Positions 1 to 7,111 of a stretch of DNA of 34,148 nt are shown here, in pieces. The notes below the pieces were generated by a model. It searched no databases and was not told the DNA's origin. It saw only the letters and a program-made list of their open reading frames with translations. The translations under genes and the position numbers were made by a program. The stretch lies in assembly GCF_937967675.1 (NCBI RefSeq), contig NZ_CALBSN010000073.1, positions 1 to 34,148 of the forward strand, given 5' to 3'. The stretch is from an uncultured Flavobacterium sp. (GTDB lineage: Bacteria; Bacteroidota; Bacteroidia; Flavobacteriales; Flavobacteriaceae). The stretch's first letter is position 1, and each line of letters opens with the position of its first letter.

Positions 1-41
1 AACAGAAATATTAACAACTTAAAAATTAATCTAGTTTAATA

Positions 42-596
42 ATGCACTACGGGTTAACATTAAATTCTTTCGGTCAATCATCAAAGAAAGATGAAGGAAT
101 AAAACTTGGTTTTAAAGGAGGTTTAAATATCTCTAATTTTCTAAGTAGTGATATTGAAGATCAATCTTATAGAACTAGTTTTCATGTTGGTTTTTTGTCT
201 GAAATAATGTTATCAGAAAAAGTTTCATTTCAACCAGAATTGCTTTTCTCTAGTCAAGGTAATGTTGGGCCACAGACCAAACAGAAATATAGTTATATAA
301 ATATGCCTTTAATGATGAGGTATTATTTTTTAAATAATTTAAGTTTAGACGCTGGACCTCAACTAGGTTTTTTAGTTGATTCTTTTAGCAGAGGAAATGA
401 TGGAAATGAAGATATTAATGATCAAAGTTTTTTTGATTTTGCATTATGTTTAGGTGCTACATATGAATTAAAAAATAATATTTTCTTTCAAGGAAGATAT
501 AATTTAGGAATGTTGAATGTAAATGCGGCAGATAATTCGGACACCCTTAAATACCAAAATTCAGTAATTCAAATATCCGTTGGATATTACTTTTAA
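42..596 (+). CDS. Outer-membrane beta-barrel protein (porin family), signal peptide missing
   Basis: The protein has the look of the Bacteroidota outer-membrane beta-barrel family (PorT-like, PF13568-type): alternating hydrophobic/polar strands, a conserved-looking opening GFKGGLNISNF, a central FQPELLFSSQG, YINMPLMMRYYF, and a C-terminal aromatic strand ending VGYYF. It would sit in the outer membrane; no substrate can be inferred. The start is doubtful. The ATG at 42 gives only about 11 residues (MHYGLTLNSFG) before the apparent mature start QSSKKDEG, which looks like the tail of a signal peptide without its charged and hydrophobic parts. An in-frame stop at 27-29 blocks any extension. The 5' end may therefore be broken or altered. 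It is followed after 10 bases by the next gene, so it probably shares a transcript with the exported-protein cluster. Seen: barrel pattern and stop; inferred: 5' damage. Confidence 0.7.
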   Translation: MHYGLTLNSFGQSSKKDEGIKLGFKGGLNISNFLSSDIEDQSYRTSFHVGFLSEIMLSEKVSFQPELLFSSQGNVGPQTKQKYSYINMPLMMRYYFLNNLSLDAGPQLGFLVDSFSRGNDGNEDINDQSFFDFALCLGATYELKNNIFFQGRYNLGMLNVNAADNSDTLKYQNSVIQISVGYYF

Positions 597-606
597 TATT
601 TAAACT

Positions 607-1812
607 ATGAAAAAAATTCTCTACTCTATTTTATTTTTTAACGTTATTACAATTTCATTAGCTCAAGAGAGTAAAAATGAATTTGAAGTTAAGTATAGAA
701 GAAGCTCGCTTTATTCTGTTATGGTAGATCAGCCAACACTTCCCTATGCTGCTGAAATCAAGAAAAATTTTGAAAACAGCCCCATTCCTGATAAATTTAA
801 TAATCATAATCTAAGTAAAAGAGTTTATGATTTTGGAGAATTACCAACTGACGGTTCTGATTCTCCAATTTTGTCTGCTATTGCAAGAGATATAGTTGCC
901 AAATGGTTCAACAGATCTAGTAAAGGAGGTTTTAATATGAATTTAATTAAGGAAAGAGGTTTTTACGATGCTAGTGCATTAGATGTTGTTAAGGCACAAG
1001 CTAGTAAAAGAGGTTTAGATTTATTAGCTGATGCTGGAGAAGAACTTATAGGGAAAACATTTGTATTAATAAATGAATTCAAATACACAGATAAAGCCGA
1101 AGTAGCGGAAAAGGCAAGCGGTTGGTTAAATGCTATTGGTACAATTGCAGATTATGCCGGAGTCTCTAATGTTTCAACTGTTACAACACTAACTAGTACA
1201 GGAGCTACTGTTGCTGGTAAAGGATATATAGTAAAGACAAATGCTCATTTATATCAATTAGTATGGGATGAAGAAACTGCAGCTATTTTCTATAATGATT
1301 ATTGGGCTGATGATAAAACTATTACTCCTGCTAAAAAGAAAGCTTTTGATGAGTCAACTATTTTTAAGTTAAAGTATATTGGTACAGATACATCTTGGTC
1401 TGATATTCAATCCACTGTTTTTACAAGTAAGTCTGATGAACAATTGATTGAAAGAGCGACTGTAAAAGCAATTGACAGAGTAATTGTTAAACTTCAAAAA
1501 AATCACGATCAATTTAAAACAAAAACACCTTTATACACGGTTGATCCTCTAACAGCTAAAGTGGGTTTAAAAGAAGGAATTACAAATAAATCAACTTTTG
1601 ATGTTCTAGAACAAGTTGAAGATGAAAATGGTAAAACTCAGTATGTTAAGGTAGGCGTAGTAAAAGTAGATAGTAAATATCCAATTTGGGATAATACTTA
1701 TGGAGCACAAGAGGAAAATCCTAACTCAACAGTTGATAGAACTTATTTTAAAAAGGTGAGTGGAAAAGATTTTTTCCCAGGAATGTTATTGGTTCAAAAG
1801 AAAGGTAAATAA
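607..1812 (+). CDS. Exported protein of unknown function, 401 aa
   Basis: I do not recognise a characterised family. Residues 1-19 (MKKILYSILFFNVITISLA, then QES) form a clear Sec signal peptide, so the protein is periplasmic or outer-membrane associated. The mature part is mixed alpha/beta. It has a segment around residues 85-125 rich in K/R (IARDIVAKWFNRSSKGGFN), a Ser/Thr/Gly-rich stretch around 180-205 (VSNVSTVTTLTSTGATVAGKG), and a C-terminal domain containing VGVVKVDSKYPIWDN and ending PGMLLVQKKGK. There are no cysteines. It lies 10 bases after the barrel gene and 11 bases before the next gene, so it is almost certainly part of a single operon with four further exported proteins. The function is unknown; a joint envelope complex is an inference from context. 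Confidence 0.8.
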   Translation: MKKILYSILFFNVITISLAQESKNEFEVKYRRSSLYSVMVDQPTLPYAAEIKKNFENSPIPDKFNNHNLSKRVYDFGELPTDGSDSPILSAIARDIVAKWFNRSSKGGFNMNLIKERGFYDASALDVVKAQASKRGLDLLADAGEELIGKTFVLINEFKYTDKAEVAEKASGWLNAIGTIADYAGVSNVSTVTTLTSTGATVAGKGYIVKTNAHLYQLVWDEETAAIFYNDYWADDKTITPAKKKAFDESTIFKLKYIGTDTSWSDIQSTVFTSKSDEQLIERATVKAIDRVIVKLQKNHDQFKTKTPLYTVDPLTAKVGLKEGITNKSTFDVLEQVEDENGKTQYVKVGVVKVDSKYPIWDNTYGAQEENPNSTVDRTYFKKVSGKDFFPGMLLVQKKGK

Positions 1813-1823
1813 ATAGAAGAAAT

Positions 1824-2327
1824 ATGAAAAAAGTATTATTATTGTTATTTTTAGCATCAACAATATCTATGGTTGGTCAAGCAAGGAAAAAAGCCGATGA
1901 GGACACAAAAGAATGGAGATATGAAATTCAGTGTGCTGGAGTTGGTCATGATGGAACTTATTTAGTTAAAGTTTGGTCTTACTCTAAAAAAGGAAATGTA
2001 GCTATCGAACAAGCCAAAAAGAATGCAGTTCATGGTGTAATTTTTAAAGGATTCACAGGAGGTGATGGTTGTACTTCTCAAAAGGCTTTAGCATCAAATC
2101 CAAACCTTGAAGCTGAGAAAAAAGAATTTTTCGATTTGTTTTTTGAAGATGGAGGAAAATATATGAAATATGTAAGTGTTTCAACCGATGGTCAAATATC
2201 TGCAGACGACAGAAAGAAAGTAGGTAAAGAATATAAAGTAGGAATTGTTATATCAGTAATGAAAGATGCTTTAAGAAAGGATTTAGAATCAGCAGGGGTT
2301 ATAAAAGGATTGTCTTCAGGATTTTAA
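1824..2327 (+). CDS. Small secreted protein, paralogue of the next gene
   Basis: The protein has 167 residues with a Sec signal peptide (MKKVLLLLFLASTISMVGQA) and one compact domain. The domain shares several blocks with the protein encoded next door: C-A/L-G-V near residue 37, a helix A-I/V-E-Q-A-K-K-N-A-V followed by V-I-F-K-G, a paired FF-x-DGG-x-Y-x-x-Y block, and an ending V-I-x-x-L-x-x-L-x-x-x-G-I/V-I-K. The 'EQAKKNAV' helix plus alternating strands recalls small secreted alpha/beta domains such as LPP20- or CsgG-associated domains, but that resemblance is an impression of the fold, not an identified homology. It lies within the exported-protein operon (11 bases from the previous gene, 12 to the next). 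The two genes look like a tandem duplication that has diverged. Confidence 0.8.
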   Translation: MKKVLLLLFLASTISMVGQARKKADEDTKEWRYEIQCAGVGHDGTYLVKVWSYSKKGNVAIEQAKKNAVHGVIFKGFTGGDGCTSQKALASNPNLEAEKKEFFDLFFEDGGKYMKYVSVSTDGQISADDRKKVGKEYKVGIVISVMKDALRKDLESAGVIKGLSSGF

Positions 2328-2339
2328 AATATAAAGAAA

Positions 2340-2828
2340 ATGAATATTAAAATTAAAGCACTTACTATCTTAACATTGTTGTCAATTTTTTTTAGTTGCT
2401 CAACACAAAAGACAGTATCAACAAATTATAGTTATTCAACAGAATGTTTAGGTGTTGAACTAGATGGATCGCAAACATTGAAAGCTTGGGGTAATGGAAG
2501 AAACAGAGAAGACGCCGTTGAACAAGCTAAGAAAAATGCTGTAAGAGATGTAATTTTTAAAGGAATCCGCGAGGGAAAACAAGATTGTAATCAAAAACCA
2601 TTAGTTTTTGAAGTTAATGCTCAAGAAAAATATGAGGATTATTTTAATAAATTTTTTGCTGATGGAGGTGAATACAGAAACTATATTTCTCTTAAAGACG
2701 AAAGAATTTTTGATAAAATTAAAAGAGACAAACAAAGAACATCTGAAAGTGTTACACATGGAGTAATTGTTCGAGTACTCCGTTCAGAATTAAAACAAAA
2801 ATTAATCCAAGACGGAATTATTAAATAA
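2340..2828 (+). CDS. Small lipoprotein, paralogue of the previous gene
   Basis: The protein has 162 residues. The N-terminus MNIKIKALTILTLLSIFFSC has a charged start, a hydrophobic core and a cysteine at residue 20, a lipobox-like signal (IFFSC), so it is probably lipid-anchored, whereas its paralogue upstream appears to have an ordinary signal peptide. The mature domain shares ECLGVELDG, AVEQAKKNAVRDVIFKG, FFADGGEYRNYIS and the ending L-x-Q-D-G-I-I-K with that paralogue. The cysteines in the N-terminal part of the domain and after the KG block (DGC / QDC) are at matching positions in both and could form a disulphide. One member soluble and one lipidated suggests two subunits of one surface or periplasmic assembly; this is inference. 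It is followed after 7 bases by the DUF6175-like gene. Confidence 0.8.
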   Translation: MNIKIKALTILTLLSIFFSCSTQKTVSTNYSYSTECLGVELDGSQTLKAWGNGRNREDAVEQAKKNAVRDVIFKGIREGKQDCNQKPLVFEVNAQEKYEDYFNKFFADGGEYRNYISLKDERIFDKIKRDKQRTSESVTHGVIVRVLRSELKQKLIQDGIIK

Positions 2829-2835
2829 GTAATTT

Positions 2836-3798
2836 ATGAAGAAAATAAATTTAATTTCCATAATAGCGACAGTTTTTTTTGCACTGATATTTAATCAAAC
2901 AATAAATGCCCAGGCAAAAAAGCCTACTATCATGGTAGTTCCAAGCGACGTTTGGTGTAATGAGCACGGTTACATGAAGAGCTTTAATAATCAAGGAGAA
3001 ATAATTAAAGTTCCAGATTATAAAAAAGCATTTCAAGAAAATGCAGACTTATTGCTTGTAATAAGCAAAATTAATGGTTTAATGGCAGACAGAGGTTTTC
3101 CATTAAAAAATCTGGAATCTGAAATAAAATCTCTTGAAGGTGAAAGTGCTGAAGATGCTTTAATAACTTCTAAAAATGGAGCAGAGATATCAGAATCTCC
3201 AATAGATAAATTAAGAAAAAGCGCTAAAGCCGACATAGTGATGCAATTAACTTGGAAATTAAATGTAACAGGTCCAAAAAAATCTGTAACATTCAACTTA
3301 CAAGGTTTAGATTCTTATACAAATAAGCAAATTGCAACTGCCGTTGGTACCGGTTCTCCATCTTTTTCTGCCGAGGTTTCTTTGTTGCTTGAAGAAGCAG
3401 TTCTAAATCATATTGATAATTTTAATGCTTCACTTCAGTCTCATTTTGACGATTTATTCGCTAATGGAAGAGAAATAAAAGTAAGAATTAAAAAATTTGA
3501 CTCTTGGGCTTCAGATTTAGAAACTGAATTTGATGGTCAAGAATTAGGATTAATTATTGAAGATTGGATGTCAAGCAATACCGTGAAAGGCCGATTCAGT
3601 ACAACGAATGCAACAAATAATTTAATGTTATTTGAACAAGTAAGAATACCTCTATTTGATGATAATGGAAATGCTACTGACGCAAGAAGGTACATGAGTA
3701 AATTACAAAAGTTTTTGCAAGCTGCACCCTATAAAATCCCTGTAAAATTAATGACGAAAGGATTAGGTGAAGTAGTTTTAATTTTAGGAGATAAATAA
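2836..3798 (+). CDS. DUF6175-like exported protein
   Basis: The protein has 320 residues: a signal peptide (residues 1-25, cleavage probably after INA-Q), then a domain opening PTIMVVPSDVWCNEHGY. It continues with AFQENADLLLVISKINGLMADRGFPLKNLESEIKSL and SAKADIVMQLTWKLN, ending VKLMTKGLGEVVLILGDK. From memory this matches the DUF6175 family of Bacteroidota, whose role is unknown; I could not run a profile search. The pattern of a protein that names and queries a stored value (strands around 30-35 and 70-75, then 'ADIVMQLTW') is reminiscent of CsgG/LpoB-type periplasmic folds, but weakly. It is an operon member, 7 bases from the small lipoprotein and 6 bases from the following gene. Confidence 0.75.
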   Translation: MKKINLISIIATVFFALIFNQTINAQAKKPTIMVVPSDVWCNEHGYMKSFNNQGEIIKVPDYKKAFQENADLLLVISKINGLMADRGFPLKNLESEIKSLEGESAEDALITSKNGAEISESPIDKLRKSAKADIVMQLTWKLNVTGPKKSVTFNLQGLDSYTNKQIATAVGTGSPSFSAEVSLLLEEAVLNHIDNFNASLQSHFDDLFANGREIKVRIKKFDSWASDLETEFDGQELGLIIEDWMSSNTVKGRFSTTNATNNLMLFEQVRIPLFDDNGNATDARRYMSKLQKFLQAAPYKIPVKLMTKGLGEVVLILGDK

Positions 3799-3804
3799 AA
3801 AATT

Positions 3805-4752
3805 ATGAAAAAAGTATTATTATCTATAGTTTTTCTAGTTACTTTAATTGGTAATAGGAATTATGCTCAATCATCAGATAATGTTGGTTTCTTGTCATTA
3901 TCTACATATGTTGATTCGTCAGTAGAAGAAAAAACAGAAGGAGCAACTGAAGTGTTGAAAAATAAATTAGATCAAATAGTTGCCAATAATGGATTAGCAA
4001 ATGGTTTCTCTAGATTTATTTTAACAGCAAATGTTATAACCGTAACAAAAGACGTATTAGGTACAGCACCAACCTCGATTGCTTATACATTAAATGTTAC
4101 ATTTTACATTGGAGATGGTATTGAAGGAAATAAATTTACAACATTATCAAAAAATGTAAAAGGTGTTGGAATTAATGAAACCAAGGCACTAATTAATGCG
4201 TTTAAAAACATCAATTCATCAGATAGTGAAATTCAAGCATTTATTTCTAAAGGGAAAAAAGAAATAATAAATTACTATAACACAAGATGTGATTTGATTA
4301 TCAAAAAAGCCCGATTACTTGAGTCACAAAATCAGTTTGATGAAGCAATTTATATGTTATCAGCTGTACCTGATGCTTGTACTGATTGTTTTAACAAGTC
4401 TTTGGTAGCAGTTCAAGATATTTTTGACAAAAAAATAAACATGGAGTGCAAAGTAAAATTGCAAGAAGCTAAATTATTATGGGCTTCAAATCCCACCGTT
4501 GAAGGAGCAAACCTTGTCTCTGATATGTTGAAAGATATAAATCCAAGATCTTCTTGTTATAAAGATGTTGTTGCTTTCACAAATTCAGTTGCGAAACGAG
4601 TTCTAGAAATTGATGGAAGAGAGTGGAAATTTAAAGTAGATCAAGAAATTGGTTTAGAAAGAGACAGAATAAAAGCTATCAGAGATATCGGAGTAGCTTG
4701 GGGTAATGGACAACCAAAATCTGTTGTTTACAATGTGAGAGGTTGGTGGTAA
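3805..4752 (+). CDS. Exported two-domain protein with a repeat-like helical middle, unknown function
   Basis: The protein has 315 residues. A signal peptide (MKKVLLSIVFLVTLIGNRNYAQ) is followed by an alpha/beta domain (roughly residues 25-140: FLSLSTYVDSSVEEKTEGATEVLKNKLDQIV, FILTANVITVTKDVLGTAP, IAYTLNVTFYIGDG). The helical region (about 150-260) contains one TPR-like helix pair (ARLLESQNQFDEAIYMLSAVPDACTDCFNKS) with a CxxC-like pair of cysteines and later cysteines (MECKV, RSSCYKD). The tail ends GNGQPKSVVYNVRGWW. The first domain resembles CsgG/FlgT-type small domains that act in outer-membrane assemblies; this is only a suggestion. It is the last gene of the exported operon, followed 33 bases later by a strong terminator. 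I do not recognise a named family. Confidence 0.78.
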   Translation: MKKVLLSIVFLVTLIGNRNYAQSSDNVGFLSLSTYVDSSVEEKTEGATEVLKNKLDQIVANNGLANGFSRFILTANVITVTKDVLGTAPTSIAYTLNVTFYIGDGIEGNKFTTLSKNVKGVGINETKALINAFKNINSSDSEIQAFISKGKKEIINYYNTRCDLIIKKARLLESQNQFDEAIYMLSAVPDACTDCFNKSLVAVQDIFDKKINMECKVKLQEAKLLWASNPTVEGANLVSDMLKDINPRSSCYKDVVAFTNSVAKRVLEIDGREWKFKVDQEIGLERDRIKAIRDIGVAWGNGQPKSVVYNVRGWW

Positions 4753-4785
4753 AATGATGTCTTAAGATTAAATTTTATAACAATT

Positions 4786-4819
4786 AAAAACCCCATCAAA
4801 TTTAATAGATGGGGTTTTT
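4786..4819. terminator. Bidirectional intrinsic terminator between convergent genes
   Basis: The arms CCCCATC (4791-4797) and GATGGGG (4808-4814) pair perfectly around a 10-base loop. They are flanked by five A on the left and five T on the right, so the hairpin carries a U-tract when read in either direction. It lies between the end of the exported-protein operon and the end of the convergent fumarase gene. Confidence 0.9.
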
Positions 4820-4826
4820 ATTATAA

Positions 4827-6428
4827 TTACAAATTCATAAAAAAATCATTTCCCTTATCATCCGTAATAATAAATGCAGGGAAATCTTTTACTTCAATTT
4901 TTCTTACCGCTTCCATTCCTAACTCTGGGAAATCTAATACTTCAACCGATAAGATGTTTTCTTTCGCTAAAATCGCAGCAGGACCACCAATAGAACCTAA
5001 ATAAAATCCGCCATGTTTTTTACAAGCGTTCATAACGTCTTTGCTTCGGTTTCCTTTGGCTAACATAATCATGCTTCCACCAGCCGCTTGGAACTCGTCT
5101 ACATAAACGTCCATTCTTCCTGCAGTTGTTGGACCAAAACTTCCTGAAGGCATTCCGTCTGGAGTTTTAGCTGGACCAGCATAGTATACTGGGTGATTTT
5201 TGAAATACTCTGGCATTGGTTTACCAGCATCCAATAATTCTTTGATTTTAGCATGCGCAATATCACGAGCTACAATCAACGTTCCATTTAATTTCAAACG
5301 CGTTTTGATTGGGTATTTTGATAATTCTGCTAAAATTTCAGCCATTGGTTGATTCAAATCAATTTCTACTGCTGGCTCTAAATGAGGCGCCGTTTCAGGT
5401 AAAAATTGTGCTGGATTGGTTTCCAATTGTTCTAAGAAAACACCCTCTTTTGTGATTTTCCCTTTGATATTTCTATCTGCCGAACAAGAAACACCCATTC
5501 CCACCGGACAGGAAGCTGCGTGACGTGGTAAACGAATCACACGAACATCATGCGTTAAATATTTTCCACCAAATTGCGCTCCAATAGCACTTTCTTGGCA
5601 AATTTCTTGAACACGTTTTTCCCATTCTAAATCACGAAATGCTTGACCTGCCATGTTTCCAGAAGTTGGAAGATTGTCATAATAACCTGCTGACGCTTTT
5701 TTCACAGCTGCTAAATTAGCTTCTGCTGAAGTTCCACCAATTACAATAGCCAAGTGATACGGAGGACAAGCTGCAGTTCCTAAATCCATAATGCGCTCGC
5801 GGATGAATTCATCTAACGATTTTTCATTCAAAAGCGATTTTGTTTTTTGATATAAGAACGTTTTGTTAGCTGAACCACCACCTTTTGCTAAAAATAAGAA
5901 CTCATACGAACTTCCTTTTTTGGCATAAATATCAATTTGAGCAGGTAAGTTTGAACCCGAGTTTTTTTCTTCAAACATCGAAATCGGAACAATTTGCGAG
6001 TAACGAAGATTTTTGTTTTGGTACGTGTTGAAAATTCCTTTTGACAACCATTCGCCATCATCAACACCGGTGTAAACGTTTTCACCTTTTTTTGCCATTA
6101 CGATAGCGGTTCCGGTATCTTGGCAAGAAGGTAGTTGCCCTTGAACGGCTACAGCAGCGTTTTGCAATAAATTATAAGCCACAAAACGATCATTGTCAGT
6201 TGCTTCAGGGTCTTCGATAATGTTTCTAAGTTTTTGTAAATGCGATGAACGTAACATAAAAGAAACGTCATTCATAGCTTCTTGCGCTAACAATTCTAAT
6301 CCTTTTGGGTCCACCACTAAGATTTCTCTATCGCCAAGTTGTTCTACTTTTACGTAATCGGAAGTTATTTTTTTGTAGTGTGTATCGTCTTTTAAAATAG
6401 GATACGGGTCTTGATATAAAAAGTCCAT
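4827..6428 (-). CDS. fumA: Class I (iron-sulphur) fumarate hydratase
   Basis: Catalyses fumarate plus water to malate in the TCA cycle, using a [4Fe-4S] cluster. The cluster cysteines fit the family: Cys102 in GQLPSCQDTGTA, Cys221 in GTAACPPYH and Cys315 in GVSCSADR, each three residues from the E. coli FumA positions as I remember them. Other hallmarks are ASCPVGMGVSC, GGTSAEANLAAVKKAS and the C-terminal swivelling domain with GPTTAGRMD. The start at 6428 (MDFLYQDPYPILKD) gives 533 residues and matches flavobacterial homologues. The frame stays open upstream to 6515, but that extra 29-residue stretch is mostly encoded by the hairpin repeat at 6474-6504 and is not likely to be translated. A weak -7-like box (TACCTTTC on the minus strand, 6443-6450) lies just upstream of the start. 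Confidence 0.95.
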   Translation of the reverse strand: MDFLYQDPYPILKDDTHYKKITSDYVKVEQLGDREILVVDPKGLELLAQEAMNDVSFMLRSSHLQKLRNIIEDPEATDNDRFVAYNLLQNAAVAVQGQLPSCQDTGTAIVMAKKGENVYTGVDDGEWLSKGIFNTYQNKNLRYSQIVPISMFEEKNSGSNLPAQIDIYAKKGSSYEFLFLAKGGGSANKTFLYQKTKSLLNEKSLDEFIRERIMDLGTAACPPYHLAIVIGGTSAEANLAAVKKASAGYYDNLPTSGNMAGQAFRDLEWEKRVQEICQESAIGAQFGGKYLTHDVRVIRLPRHAASCPVGMGVSCSADRNIKGKITKEGVFLEQLETNPAQFLPETAPHLEPAVEIDLNQPMAEILAELSKYPIKTRLKLNGTLIVARDIAHAKIKELLDAGKPMPEYFKNHPVYYAGPAKTPDGMPSGSFGPTTAGRMDVYVDEFQAAGGSMIMLAKGNRSKDVMNACKKHGGFYLGSIGGPAAILAKENILSVEVLDFPELGMEAVRKIEVKDFPAFIITDDKGNDFFMNL

Positions 6429-6473
6429 TTTGTGTATGTTTTGAAAGGTAAAGTTACGGATTTTTGTTATTTT

Positions 6474-6504
6474 AACCTGCAAGGTTTTTAAAACCTTGTA
6501 GGTT
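6474..6504. repeat. REP-like hairpin repeat at the 3' end of the transposase gene
   Basis: A 31-base near-perfect inverted repeat: left arm AACCTGCAAGGTTTT, right arm AAAACCTTGTAGGTT, one mismatched pair, with one T at the centre. It lies 3 bases past the stop codon of the transposase gene (minus strand, so downstream of it) and is followed by a T-run on the plus strand. A diverged copy of the same motif lies on the other side of the gene at 7073-7100. This arrangement fits a REP element mobilised by the neighbouring RAYT. It could also act as a transcription terminator or mRNA-stabilising hairpin. Confidence 0.8.
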
Positions 6505-6507
6505 TTT

Positions 6508-7056
6508 TTATTCAAGCATTTGTTTTTCAGTTAAAATTTCATTTTTAAAATCATGACAATAAATAAAGTTTTCTTTAGAATCAAACAACTGAATAACTTC
6601 TTCTCTAATTAATTTGGTTGGTTTGTCTGAAATTAAAGATTGATAAGATGAAAACGAAAATCTTTTATAATCAATATCTAAATGATGCTTTGGATTTAAA
6701 TGAACATATTGAATTAAGTTTGTCAAATATGCTTCATTTTCAATTTTTATTCTTTTGAAGTGTTTTTCAAATAAACTTCCTGTTCTGTTGTTTTGTTTGT
6801 TGAAGGCTTTTGCATATGAATTGAAAAGATTTGAAAGTGCTTGAGTAATTTCATTTTCATTAACAATTCGAATAATAAAATGAAAATGATTATACATTAA
6901 ACAATAAGCGAAAGTTTCGGCTTTATTTTCCAAATATTTTGAATATAATTTTAAAAAATATCGCTTGTTTTCATCAGAATTAAATATGACTTCACTATTT
7001 ATACCTCGATTATAAATATGATAAACTTTGTCTTTTTCTAAAACTTCTAATTTCAT
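6508..7056 (-). CDS. REP-associated tyrosine transposase (RAYT, IS200/Y1-like)
   Basis: A 182-residue single-domain HUH nuclease of the TnpA-REP family. It has the N-terminal signature VYHIYNRGIN (residues 11-20), the metal-binding HUH motif NHFHF (56-60), FEKHFKRIKI (96-105), and the helix with candidate catalytic tyrosines Tyr110 and Tyr117 in AYLTNLIQYVHLNP. The length is normal, with no frameshift, so it appears intact. RAYTs cut and join single-stranded palindromic REP sequences and are usually single-copy, vertically kept genes rather than classical insertion sequences. The presence of related hairpins on both sides (6474-6504 and 7073-7100) supports that role. The start ATG at 7056 is preceded by the second hairpin, 17 bases away. 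The C-terminal tail (about residues 140-182) is not diagnostic. Confidence 0.92.
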   Translation of the reverse strand: MKLEVLEKDKVYHIYNRGINSEVIFNSDENKRYFLKLYSKYLENKAETFAYCLMYNHFHFIIRIVNENEITQALSNLFNSYAKAFNKQNNRTGSLFEKHFKRIKIENEAYLTNLIQYVHLNPKHHLDIDYKRFSFSSYQSLISDKPTKLIREEVIQLFDSKENFIYCHDFKNEILTEKQMLE

Positions 7057-7072
7057 GGTGTGTTTTATTGAT

Positions 7073-7100
7073 ACCTACAAGGTTTTGGAAACCTTTCAGG
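7073..7100. repeat. REP-like hairpin repeat at the 5' side of the transposase gene
   Basis: An imperfect inverted repeat with arms ACCTACAAGGTTT and AAACCTTTCAGG around TGG; the inner seven pairs and the outer CCT/AGG match. The ACCTACAAGGTTT arm is the reverse complement of an arm of the hairpin at 6474-6504, so the two elements belong to one repeat family. It occupies most of the 55-base gap between the transposase start and the end of the SpmA-SpmB-like gene. There is no T-run after it on the minus strand, so it is a poor terminator. Confidence 0.75.
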
Positions 7101-7111
7101 AATTTAATTCG

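Noticed and set aside
6429..6515. N-terminal extension of fumarase
   Set aside because: The extra residues are encoded largely by the hairpin repeat and are absent from the conserved fumarase start, so the start was placed at 6428.
6508..7056. A classical insertion sequence with terminal inverted repeats and target duplication
   Set aside because: The protein is a single-copy RAYT, and the flanking hairpins are REP-like rather than IS ends; no target-site duplication was seen.
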